Positions 15,669 through 25,100 of a stretch of DNA of 43,249 nucleotides are shown piece by piece. Location: the NCBI GenBank assembly GCA_030429365.1, contig JAUIEW010000010.1, positions 1 to 43,249 on the forward strand, in the 5' to 3' direction. Within the stretch, counting starts at the first letter, position 1; every line of letters starts with the position of its first letter. Position numbers and translations under genes: made by a program. Under the pieces are notes generated by a model. That model was not told the origin of the DNA. It worked only from the letters and a program-made list of their open reading frames with translations, and searched no databases. Source of the stretch: Phycisphaerae bacterium. GTDB lineage: Bacteria; Planctomycetota; Phycisphaerae; UBA1845.

Positions 15669-18086
15669 ATGCGTCGTTCCAACACCATTGCACGGAGACC
15701 AATGCTCGTGAAAAACCACGCACACGTTTTTGGACTGCTGACGTGCTTTGCCTTTGGTGCCATTTTCGTTGCAGACGTTGCCCGTGCGGATGTCCGGTAC
15801 TCGTTTGTCTTTCGCAGCGACCAGGTAGTTCCGCCAACCGCAAGCATCTCAGCCGGTCAAGGGGCGGCTACGCTGAACACTGCTCAAACGGAATTGGTTT
15901 TCGCCGTGTTGCATGGTGTTTCTGGCGCGACGGCTGCGACGGTTCACTCGGGCGACCCCGGAACCAATGGTCCCGTCGAGTTTGCGCTGACCATGGTCAA
16001 CGCAACAACTTTCGCCGGTACGTGGGCGATTGATTCGAGCGGAATTGCCGATCTCCAAGCCGGGCGGCTTTATGTGCAGATCGAATCGGACCTTTACCCC
16101 GACGGAGAAATCCGCGGGCAGATCGATCTGAATCCCAATCCGATGCCGGGTGATGTGATCATCACGGAAATCATGTACGACCCTCTGTCGCCGGAGGGGA
16201 ATTTTCCCGATCCACCTTTCGCCGCCAACTCTGAGTGGATCGAATTGTTCAATACGACATTTACGGATATTGACATTGGCGGATGGTTTTTTCAGGACGA
16301 GGACGTCGACGAATCGGCTCCTTGCACATCGCTGCGCAGCGGTACATTCCCACCGTTTGTATTGCGATCATTCGAAACGGTTGTCGTTATTCCGGATGGC
16401 GCAGAACTCAATGGCGAGTTGCCAAGCGTCGCTGACTTCAAAACATCGTGGAATCTTGGCCCCAACATCAATGTGATTCAGCTCAACGCGGATGGAACAA
16501 CCGGTGGAGCGATCGTCGGACACAACCTTTCGAACAATCCGTTTAGCGACAACTTCGACAATGATCTGCCGCTGATTCCAGACCCGCCATTGTGGTCACC
16601 TTGCGGCACATTCAATCGAAGCGACAACGAAATCCTCACGCTCAACGATGGGGGACAGATTATCGACGTCGTGAACTTCGGCGACGAGTTTGCGATCGAG
16701 GTCGGCGCGATGGATTGGCCCAACCCTGTTCCCGGCGCCAGCATTCAACTCGTGCCAGCCGACTATCCTGCGCTTCCCCCGATGGACGTCAGCAGTTTCA
16801 GTGCATCGGGCAATGACGATCCAAACAACTGGATCGGGCATGAACCAGCGGACCTTGCAGGTGGGACCCAACAGTCGGTCGAAGCGGGGGTATATAAAGG
16901 TGATGACATTGGGTCACCTGGGTTTTTGTACGGCGCATCGACAGGCAATCAGCCGCCCGTTGCAGTGGGCGAACAAGTGCCCATGAATCCTGGGCAATCC
17001 AGACTGGTCACGATGGATGGGACAGACAACACCCGACCTTTCTTCGGTCTGCTGTTGTTCTTGATCAAGTCGCTTCCGCAGAATGGCAACCTGATCGACA
17101 TTGCAGGCGGCAACCACGTGATTACGGCTGGGGATATAAGCGGGAATGGCTACCTGATGCCGATGATTCCGTTTGATCTGGTTCGCTATACAAACAATGG
17201 AACCTGCGGATTGGACTCGTTTTCGTTTGCGACGTTCGATGGAATCGTCGAGTCCGCTCCGGTGAATGTTGAGTTCTTCGTTCAGTGCGGCGAGGTCGTC
17301 ATCACGGAGATCATGTACAACCCCGATTCGACAGAAAACAGTCCGTCCGAAGCTGAATGGATCGAGCTTTACAACAACGCCGACTACCCGATCGACCTGA
17401 GCGGTTGGTATTTTGCCGACAATTTTACGCGTAGCGGCGACTTTCCTTCGTATATCCTCGGCGCGAAATCGGCGGTGGTGGCGATACCTCCTGTCGCGGA
17501 TCCGAATGAGTACCTGAGCGGCTGGGGTTCGCAATTTGTGCACATCACCACCAACGGCGACACGGGCAACGGCGGCATCACCGGATCGAATCTCTCGAAT
17601 GGCGGTGAGTCACTTCGATTGGTCAAGCCCGGCGGGAGCGCTCCGCTTATTTCTGATGCTGTCTTTTATAAGGGCGGTCTCGTTGATCCGGCGTGGCCGC
17701 AATTGGGCGTCGATGGCCCAAGCATCTACGTTCGACCGTCGGTTTCGTACAACGCACTCGCGAACGACAACCCGCTGATATGGGAGAGGTCGATCAACGG
17801 GATTGACGGTGCGGCATTGGTGGAGTTGACGGCTGTCTATGATGGTGATGATATCGGATCACCAGGATTTCTTCAGGGATTGATCCAGGGACCATGTCTG
17901 CCATTCGGTTTCAGTCATGACGGCAACCGAGACTTGAATGTTGATGAAAGAGACTACGCTCATTATGACCTCTGCTCATTTGGTCCTGGCATTGACATCC
18001 CGCTGAATTGCGACTGCTTTGATACGGACGACGATGGTGACCTTGACCTCATTGACTTCGCCGATTTTCAGGTGGAGTTTGATTGA
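15669..18086 (+). CDS. Secreted CHRD and lamin-tail-domain protein with dockerin-like C-terminus
   Basis: About 805 residues. ATG 15669 (aggg 8 nt upstream) or ATG 15702 (ggag 4 nt upstream, shorter n-region) are both possible starts; each gives a signal peptide ending near DVARA. Residues about 41-157 form a CHRD-type domain (VVPPTASISAGQGAATL, LYVQIESDLYPDGEIRGQI). Two lamin-tail domains follow, at about 163-410 and 541-737, each opening with VIITEIMY and containing EWIELFN or EWIELYN and an IDIGGWFF or IDLSGWYF strand. Between them lies an Ig/cadherin-like unit (about 428-538). The C-terminus (746-805) has a degenerate first loop (HDGNRDLNVDERDY) and an intact second loop (DTDDDGDLDLIDF). 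Substrates or partners are unknown; a surface-attached structural or binding protein is likely. Confidence 0.88.
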   Translation: MRRSNTIARRPMLVKNHAHVFGLLTCFAFGAIFVADVARADVRYSFVFRSDQVVPPTASISAGQGAATLNTAQTELVFAVLHGVSGATAATVHSGDPGTNGPVEFALTMVNATTFAGTWAIDSSGIADLQAGRLYVQIESDLYPDGEIRGQIDLNPNPMPGDVIITEIMYDPLSPEGNFPDPPFAANSEWIELFNTTFTDIDIGGWFFQDEDVDESAPCTSLRSGTFPPFVLRSFETVVVIPDGAELNGELPSVADFKTSWNLGPNINVIQLNADGTTGGAIVGHNLSNNPFSDNFDNDLPLIPDPPLWSPCGTFNRSDNEILTLNDGGQIIDVVNFGDEFAIEVGAMDWPNPVPGASIQLVPADYPALPPMDVSSFSASGNDDPNNWIGHEPADLAGGTQQSVEAGVYKGDDIGSPGFLYGASTGNQPPVAVGEQVPMNPGQSRLVTMDGTDNTRPFFGLLLFLIKSLPQNGNLIDIAGGNHVITAGDISGNGYLMPMIPFDLVRYTNNGTCGLDSFSFATFDGIVESAPVNVEFFVQCGEVVITEIMYNPDSTENSPSEAEWIELYNNADYPIDLSGWYFADNFTRSGDFPSYILGAKSAVVAIPPVADPNEYLSGWGSQFVHITTNGDTGNGGITGSNLSNGGESLRLVKPGGSAPLISDAVFYKGGLVDPAWPQLGVDGPSIYVRPSVSYNALANDNPLIWERSINGIDGAALVELTAVYDGDDIGSPGFLQGLIQGPCLPFGFSHDGNRDLNVDERDYAHYDLCSFGPGIDIPLNCDCFDTDDDGDLDLIDFADFQVEFD

Positions 18087-18106
18087 CTCCGGACGGAGTT
18101 ATTTTT
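18086..18106 (+). terminator. Weak hairpin with T-rich tail after the CHRD/LTD gene
   Basis: actcc-ggac-ggagt overlaps the stop codon of the upstream gene and is followed by tattttt. The stem is only 5 bp, so this is a weak rho-independent terminator at best. Confidence 0.4.
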
Positions 18107-18485
18107 CCTCAAGAATTTCTCCGAACGGTCGCGGGACCGCGCCGTGCCGAATGTCCGTTGATTGTTTGAAAGGCTGAATCTACGCAATTAGTCGCCTTCC
18201 ACCATCAAACTTTGGTGGCCTCGCCGTTGAAGTCGATCCAGCCAGTCGGATCGATCAGAAAACCAAGCGAGCGATAACGTAGCGCCACCAAGACAGTTTT
18301 GTATGAGCGCGACTGAAGCGTCAAAAACCGGCCTTAGGACCCCAAGAACGCAGCTAATTTTCACGCCGGACTGCACGGCATGAAAGAGGTCGCGAGTTCG
18401 AGTCTCGCTGGCTCCAGTCATATCACACAAGGACTTAATGTCGATTCCAGCCGTCTCACTGCGCCTGATGCTGTGGCGTCCGCGC
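18107..18485. other. Convergent intergenic region carrying a tRNA fragment
   Basis: About 380 bp between convergent genes (CHRD/LTD protein on plus, Ser/Thr kinase on minus). Apart from the tRNA 3' half at 18377-18416 I see no gene. The open frame on the minus strand (117 codons) reads antisense through the tRNA fragment and has no domain signal. Confidence 0.6.
18377..18416 (+). tRNA. 3' half of a tRNA, best read as tRNA-Ala(GGC); 5' half missing (att-site-like remnant)
   Basis: Read from the plus strand: anticodon ggc (18377-18379), loop end at, anticodon-stem 3' strand gaaag, five-base variable loop aggtc, a perfect T arm gcgag-ttcgagt-ctcgc (18392-18408), acceptor 3' strand tggctcc and discriminator a at 18416. 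U at position 70 and A73 agree with the G3-U70 and A73 identity features of tRNA-Ala. The bases just 5' of the anticodon (actgcac) cannot pair with gaaag, and no acceptor 5' strand or D arm lies upstream, so this is not a functional tRNA. Breakage exactly at the anticodon loop is what tyrosine integrases acting on tRNA 3' ends leave at one end of an element. Confidence 0.75.
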
Positions 18486-21272
18486 CTATTGAGAATGGGC
18501 CTCCAAACGATCACGAATTTGGCTGAGCGATTCTGGTTCATTTAGGGCTTCATAGAGTTCTACGAGCGCCTCCAGGGCGTCGCGGCCATATTTCTTGTTG
18601 GCCCATTGGGAATCGGAAAGGTAGTCGTCAGCCGCGGTCAATTGCACCTGGGCATCGTCGAACTTTCCCATTTTCGTTAGACATCGGCCATAGTCGGTCT
18701 GGAAAATGGCGCGAACCGTTTTGGCATGCGGTGCTTCTTCGTAGTTCGCCGAGAGGATATGTTCATAGATCGCCTCGGCTTCGTCGTATCGCTCGATTCG
18801 AACGAGCAATTTCGCCAGATCATTCTCGGCGTGAAGCGTGTTGGGATGGTCGTCGCCAATGGTCGTGCGGTAGAGTTCCAGCGTTTCGCGCAGCAGGACT
18901 TCCGCTTCTTCAAATTCAACCAGATCGATCAGGGTCAGCCCCAGATAGGAACGGGCGTAGAGCGATTGCGGGTGATGTTGCCCAAGCGTTGCGTCGGCGG
19001 CTTCAACTGTTTCTTCAAAGACGCGCCGCGCGTCGCCATAACGTTCGAGGTAGCGGTAGGCGGTTCCGAGCGCCTGACCGTTGATGATCACATCCATGTT
19101 ATTGTCGCCCAGCGACTCTTTGGTTTGATCGTAAATCACCTGCAGCAGTTTGGCCGCCTCGGCGTATTGCTCCAGATTCATAAGAGCCGTTCCGAGATTC
19201 CCATTGATGGTAAGCACATCCGGATGGGATTCGCCGAGGATCGGCACAGCGATGGCCGCGGCTTCCTCAAGCAGAGGCCGACCGTCTGCAAAGCGGCCCT
19301 GTCGAAGGTACAGCGTCGCCAACTTGTTGAGCGCGATCGCGGTGCGTGCATCGTTTGCTCCCCAGATGCGACGCGCGTCAACCACAATGCGTTCGTTGAG
19401 TGGGGCAGCGTCTTCATAGCGCCCTTGCCACTTGTAGGTGTCGGAAAGACTCCCGCGAATTTGGACGGCCAACTCACCCTCTTGATCGGTTGCCTCAACC
19501 GTTTTCAGGGCCCGAGTCAATATGGTTTCAGCCTCGTCGAAATTGCCCCGGTCCAGTTCGACCGACGCGAGCGCATCCATCGATGACAAGGTATCGATAT
19601 GTTCAATTCCGTTTACGGATTCGAGAAGATCCAAGGATTCCCGTGCAATGGCAGCCGCCTCGTCGAGTCGTCCCGTTCGACGCAGCAGCTCAACCATCGG
19701 GACATTGGCAACCACCGATTGTGTGTCAGTTGCATCATGGAGCGATTGATGAATGGTTACGGCTTCTTTCAAATGGGGCTCGGCTTTTGCGTAATTGCCA
19801 AGCGCCATGTACGTGCGACCGATGGTCAGTTCAATCGCCGCGCGAACTTCATCTCGATTTGGAAATCTTGAAGCGATCTTGCGTGAGGCGCGGTCCAGCG
19901 CTTCTTTGACGGTGATGTCGCTTGCGGGTTCCGTCAGCGGATTGGCGAGCGACAGCAGGTCTTCGTTTAGAAAGTCGTTGATCGCACTGGCGATTTCGAA
20001 TTGACGCTCGGCTTCGCTGCGCTGACGTTCGGCGACGATACCGCCTCGAATCACGCCGGCAGCGCCGATGATCATTGCCAGACAAGCCGCCACCGATGCG
20101 ACGAACGCCAGGCGTTGCCGCTGTGCGAATTTTCGAACCTGATACCGGAGCGAAGGTGGCCGGGCAACGATCGGCTCGTGCGCCAGATACCGCCGCAGGT
20201 CCGCGGCCAACTCGCCCGCCGTTTGGTAACGCTGGTCGGGATCTTTTTCCAATGCCTTATGAATGATCGTCTCAAGGTCGCCCGCCAGCCGGCGGTCCAG
20301 CCGGGAGAGTCGCGGCGCGACAGAATCAATGATCACGCCTGAGGCCTGCGGGATGTTCTTTCCCGTCAAGTCATAAGGCGGTTTTCCCGCAAGCAGTTCG
20401 TAACCAATGACACCAAGGGCATACACATCGCACTTCGTATCGATGTTTCGTGAGTCGCCCGACACCTGCTGCGGACTCATGTACTGAAGGGTGCCAACGA
20501 GTTGGGTTCCATCGGTGTCGTTCGTCAATGCAGGTCCGTCGCCATCGACGATTCGGGCGACGCCGAAGTCCAAGACCTTGCTGCGACCGGACGCGTCGAT
20601 GACGATGTTGCTCGGTTTCAGATCGCGGTGAATGACGCTTTTGGTGTGCGCATGTTGCACGGCGTCGCAGATTTCGGCGAGCAGCTTGACGCGCTGTCGA
20701 ATCGTGAGTTGCCGACGGTCGGCGTATTCGGTGAGCGGCTCGCCCTCAACGAGTTCCATGGCGAAGTAAGGTCGATTCGCGCTGCGATCATCTCCGCTTT
20801 CATCCGCACCGGCTTCAAAAATCTGGGCGATGCCTGGGTGCTGAAGTCGGGCGAGTGCTTCTGCCTCCAAGGCGAATCGCTGAAGCGACTTGGCTCCCAT
20901 GAGTCCTTGGCGGATGGCTTTGAGCGCCACCGTTCGTTTCGGGTTTTGTTGCTCGGCCCGATAGACGACACCCATCCCTCCTTTGCCCAGCACGTCGAGG
21001 ATTCGATAGTTTCCGAGCCGCTCCGGTATCTGCTCGTTGTCCAAGTTGGGCAACTGTGAAATCAATTTCCCGATTTCGAGTGATGCCACCAGCGCCGGCG
21101 TTTCCAGATCGACTTTGGGAGCGTCATATTGGGTCAGCATCGCCACAACTTTGTCGCGAACCGCCAGATCCGAACCGCACGCGCTTTGTACGTATTCTTC
21201 ACGCGCGGTCGCATCAAGTCGGGTCGCCGCGAGGAAAACCTCACTAACGCGTTGATGTTGCGCTGGTGTCAT
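18486..21272 (-). CDS. Membrane Ser/Thr protein kinase with C-terminal TPR repeats
   Basis: 928 residues from ATG 21272 (GTG 21275 would add one residue). The kinase domain is at about 90-365: glycine loop LGKGGMGVVYRAE, Lys in VALKAI near 118, catalytic HRDLKPSN near 217, DFGVAR near 236, activation-segment end MSPQQVSG. A transmembrane helix at about 388-408 separates the kinase (inside) from a long helical region of TPR-type repeats (about 465-900; for example YMALGNYAKAEPHLKEAV, LYLRQGRFADGRPLLEEA). Its start overlaps the stop of the sigma-factor gene (tgatg), implying translational coupling. This kinase/TIGR02999 sigma pairing is widespread in planctomycetes. The kinase is thought to respond to envelope signals and may act on its partner sigma factor (inference). 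Confidence 0.95.
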   Translation of the reverse strand: MTPAQHQRVSEVFLAATRLDATAREEYVQSACGSDLAVRDKVVAMLTQYDAPKVDLETPALVASLEIGKLISQLPNLDNEQIPERLGNYRILDVLGKGGMGVVYRAEQQNPKRTVALKAIRQGLMGAKSLQRFALEAEALARLQHPGIAQIFEAGADESGDDRSANRPYFAMELVEGEPLTEYADRRQLTIRQRVKLLAEICDAVQHAHTKSVIHRDLKPSNIVIDASGRSKVLDFGVARIVDGDGPALTNDTDGTQLVGTLQYMSPQQVSGDSRNIDTKCDVYALGVIGYELLAGKPPYDLTGKNIPQASGVIIDSVAPRLSRLDRRLAGDLETIIHKALEKDPDQRYQTAGELAADLRRYLAHEPIVARPPSLRYQVRKFAQRQRLAFVASVAACLAMIIGAAGVIRGGIVAERQRSEAERQFEIASAINDFLNEDLLSLANPLTEPASDITVKEALDRASRKIASRFPNRDEVRAAIELTIGRTYMALGNYAKAEPHLKEAVTIHQSLHDATDTQSVVANVPMVELLRRTGRLDEAAAIARESLDLLESVNGIEHIDTLSSMDALASVELDRGNFDEAETILTRALKTVEATDQEGELAVQIRGSLSDTYKWQGRYEDAAPLNERIVVDARRIWGANDARTAIALNKLATLYLRQGRFADGRPLLEEAAAIAVPILGESHPDVLTINGNLGTALMNLEQYAEAAKLLQVIYDQTKESLGDNNMDVIINGQALGTAYRYLERYGDARRVFEETVEAADATLGQHHPQSLYARSYLGLTLIDLVEFEEAEVLLRETLELYRTTIGDDHPNTLHAENDLAKLLVRIERYDEAEAIYEHILSANYEEAPHAKTVRAIFQTDYGRCLTKMGKFDDAQVQLTAADDYLSDSQWANKKYGRDALEALVELYEALNEPESLSQIRDRLEAHSQ

Positions 21273-21841
21273 CACTGGTCATCTATCGAAAGTTCGCTCA
21301 GCAGCCACGCCTTGGCAATCGTCCAATCGTCGACCACGGTGGATCGGGAGATATCCAAGACATGGGCGATTTCCTCGTTTGTTAATCCTCCGAAGAAACG
21401 AAGCTGCACAACACGGCACTGCCGTTCATTGAGTTTGGCGAGCGATTCCAACGCATCCTCCAGGGCAAGCAGATCCAAACGGGTGACGTCTTCGCCCGCG
21501 CTGATGTCCCCCAAGGTAACGCGTTGCCAGTCATTGCCGCGCTTGGCCGAATTTCTTTTTCTTGCGTGGTCGATGAGAATGCGCCGCACCGCAGTTGCCG
21601 CCACCGCCAGGAAATGGGCCCTGTCTTTCCAATCAACCCGCGTCTGATCGAGCATCCGCAGATAGGCCTCATTGGCGATTGCGGTTGGTTGGAGCGTGTG
21701 GTTGGCGGGTTCTCGCCGTAAATGTCGGGCGGCCAACATTCGAAGTTCGTCGTAGACCAATGGCATCAACCGGTCAGCCGCCCGCTGATCGCCCGCCGCA
21801 AGGTCATGAAGAATCGTGTTGGCGTCGTGTTCGGTACTCAT
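21272..21841 (-). CDS. ECF-type RNA polymerase sigma factor, TIGR02999-like
   Basis: 189 residues from ATG 21841. Sigma region 2 is seen in MPLVYDELRMLAARHLRRE and the conserved TIGR02999-type block LQPTAIANEAYLRML and FLAVAATAVRRILIDHARK. Region 4 at about 127-180 has LAKLNERQCRVVQLRFFGG, LTNEEIAHVLDISRSTV and DWTIAKAWLL. This sigma class occurs with TPR Ser/Thr kinases, and here the kinase start overlaps its stop codon. No separate anti-sigma gene is adjacent. It is divergent from the giant beta-helix gene at 22127, separated by 285 bp, which makes that gene a candidate target, though I could not identify a promoter motif. Confidence 0.95.
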   Translation of the reverse strand: MSTEHDANTILHDLAAGDQRAADRLMPLVYDELRMLAARHLRREPANHTLQPTAIANEAYLRMLDQTRVDWKDRAHFLAVAATAVRRILIDHARKRNSAKRGNDWQRVTLGDISAGEDVTRLDLLALEDALESLAKLNERQCRVVQLRFFGGLTNEEIAHVLDISRSTVVDDWTIAKAWLLSELSIDDQ

Positions 21842-22126
21842 CTCAAAAAGCGTATTGGATCGGCCCTTATGCCAATAAACGTCGCAACGACTCCATAATC
21901 GACTGCGATGTTGGCACTTTCAATACAAAGCATACCAGAAATGACGGCTGGCCGGGGCGGTGTCCTTACCCACCCGTATGAGCCCAAAAAACTGAATCCG
22001 GCGCGAGCGGCGCGGTTTACGCGTTTACGAATGAGGGCGTTCAGTGTGGGCGATTGCGCCGAACAGTGGCTGGTCTCCTAATCCGACAAGCGAGCCAAGA
22101 GACAACACATTAAGGACCAAATTCTT

Positions 22127-25100
22127 ATGACTTACCGCTTCCATTCAAACCGACGTTTCAGTCTGATTCTATCCATCGCAGTATCGTTGATCGTTGCACA
22201 ACAAAACCTCATTGCCCAAACCACGGCGACCTGGGACAACGGGCAAGCCGGCGACCAATCTTGGGATAGCCCCATGAATTGGAATCCCGATGTTGTGCCA
22301 AACAACGATGACGAAAACAGCTACGACGTTGTTGTCGATGTTGCCAATATCGATCTCGGTTCAAACATTACCGTCAGCAGCATGGACCTGAACCAGGGAG
22401 GGGCGGCTGGCGTCACGATTAACGGTTCGGGCCAGTCGCTGGAAGTCGAAGGAACGACGCTTGCCGAGGATGTTCATTTTCTGGGAAGCGGGCAATTCAC
22501 ATCGGCTGGCGTTAACGTCACCGGGTCGGTGTTGCTGGGTGGGGCTTGGTTGATGAATCCCGGCCCGGTCATGTTGGGCACGGGGGCTGCGAATGGCGAG
22601 TTCGTGATGCAGGACACGGCAACGCTGATCCTTCAGGATACGTTCGACATCTTAAAAGACGGCGACTTCCTGAATTTCGGCGGGACACCGGACATCCAGA
22701 ATTCGGGGGCATTCAGGAAGTCCGGCGGGACCGACCTGTCAAACATCGCGGTGCGCTTTGAAGACGTTGGAGGAACAATCAGCGCGGCAAGCGGATTGCT
22801 CAAATTTAACAACACGTCGTTACTGGGATCGACGGTCACGCCATCGAACTCAGCGGTCATCCAATTCAGCGGACCGACTGAGGTTTCATCCCTGACGTTA
22901 TCGCCAGCCGACTTTGGCAAGATCGAATTTGACAATGCGACCGTCACGCTCGGGACCATCACCGGTTCGGGGAGCGATCTGTCGACGATAATCGCCAAGA
23001 ACGGCGGCAGCATCTCGGGCGGATCGATCAACATGTCAATGGAATTACTGCCATTTGTCATTGAGGGCCCGAGCATCGACGGGGTAACCAACCTTGGCTT
23101 CTGCGAATGGCGCCTGGGCAAGGTGACGGGTAGCGGCCTTACCAACAATTCGGGCGCAACGTTGAATACCGCGTTTGCTGGAATCGGCACGCCCACGATC
23201 GAAAACGCGACGCTCACCAACAACGGAAACGTGTTCGTTGATCGCACGATCGGTCTTCGAGACAACGGTAAAATTGATCATCTAAGCGGCGAGTGGACGT
23301 TTCGAAACGGGTCGGCTGGCATCAACACGCAAGTCGGTGGAAATTTGACGGGACTGTTCACCCACGTCGCTCCGATTGTGCTCGACGCACCGGGCGATTT
23401 CACATCGCACATCACCTGCCCCATGACCAGTACGGGCCGCTTCGATATCAAGAATGGCGAATTGCGATTGAACCAGCGCATCGAAGACAAGATGGTGCTG
23501 GATGGAAACATCATCGCCGTCGACGGCGGGAATGGACATGGCGCGACGTTTACGATCGGAAATGACAGCCTGAGCCGAAGCACGCTCAAGAATGCCAGTA
23601 TCACCGTGACAAGCAACGGAGTTTTCCAGTGGGCGGGCACCGGCATTCACAAGATTGAAGGCGAGTTGGTTAGCGGCGGTGTGGGCACTGCTCAGAACAC
23701 TGGTGTGACGCTATTGGCTGAAGCTTCGACTAGCGCGGACCTTCGATTCGATGCGGCTGTCCCATTTCACATGAACAGCAACAACGCCAATCTCCAAGCT
23801 GACGGAACCATCACCAACAAGGATCACGTCAAGTGGTCGTTCGGCGCGGTCACGGGAACCGGACAATTCATCAACGATAGCAACGCGACCATCGACGTCG
23901 ATGCCAACATGCGGATCTCGCGCGGCGACATCTCGACACTCTGCAACAACGGAATGATTCTCCTAACTGGGCTATCGTTCCAGGGGATCACGCTCGATTC
24001 GTTTGGGTTTTTGCAGAACGAAGTCAACGGGACCATTCAATTCCGCGGAGACCAGGATGTGTTTCCGCTGGGTGACGGCGGATTGTTGCGAAACGACGGG
24101 TTGATCGAAAAGAAGTTTGGCAGTGGCGAGTCGTTGATTCACTCCGAGTTCCGGCAAAATGCGGGTGGAACGCTGCGCTCGCGATCAGGAACGATCACCC
24201 TGGATGGCGAGACGATTGACCTGCTGGGCGGGACGGTGTCGGCCAACAGCAATGGAGCGGCGGTTTTGGTGGCAAACTCGTCACGTACGATAAATGTGGC
24301 ATTCGACTTCGCCGAAGACGCCGTTGTTGAGTACGCCAACTTATTGTCTTCGACGGTTCACGAAATCGACGGGACATTGACGGGTAGTGGACTGGGCAAA
24401 CTGGTTTTTTCCGGCGGAACGATGAAACCGCGCGAAGGTTTCGCGACGCTGAACTTTGATGAACCTTCTGAGTTTCATCAATTCAACGGGACCCTCAATG
24501 AAGTCGGCAAGCGCATCTTCAACATGGGCGACGTCTTGATGACCGGCGGAACAGTCGTTGGCGAGTATTTCAACCAGATCGATGGCAACTTCGTGCTGGA
24601 CGGTGGAACAGTGACCGGTGATTACTCCAACGAGGGAATCTTCTCGTGGGGCGGAGGAACCATCGACGCGCAATTCAGCAACGATGCCAATGGCGGCATT
24701 GTCGACATCGATGGCACCAACAACGTACTGTTAGCCGCCGATTCCCAGATCAACAATCAAAACCAGATTCTGCATACCGGGTCGGGCCGCTTGCAACTCG
24801 GTGAGAACGCCGAACTCATCAATGCCAACGGAAGCGAATATATCTTCAGCGGCGGAGCCAACATCGAAGAAGTCGCGAGCCAGATTCAAAACGCCCGCGT
24901 TACGAATACCGGGCGCATCGCCAATGCCGGTTCCATTGACAGCAGCATCAACGTCAAAGTCTCGAGCACCGGGGGGATGTTCGAGACGACCGGCGCCGGC
25001 GATTTGAATATCAACGGTGCGATCGGAGAGCAGGGCGGACAACCGGTCATCAACGGCGGCACGTTCAAACCGGGACCGAGCCAGATCCACACTTTTTTTG

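Noticed and set aside
18300-18416. An intact tRNA gene
   Set aside because: Only the half from the anticodon to the discriminator base is present; no D arm, acceptor 5' strand or matching anticodon-stem 5' strand lies upstream.
18726-19586. 286-codon plus-strand frame
   Set aside because: Antisense to the TPR region of the Ser/Thr kinase; no domain of its own.
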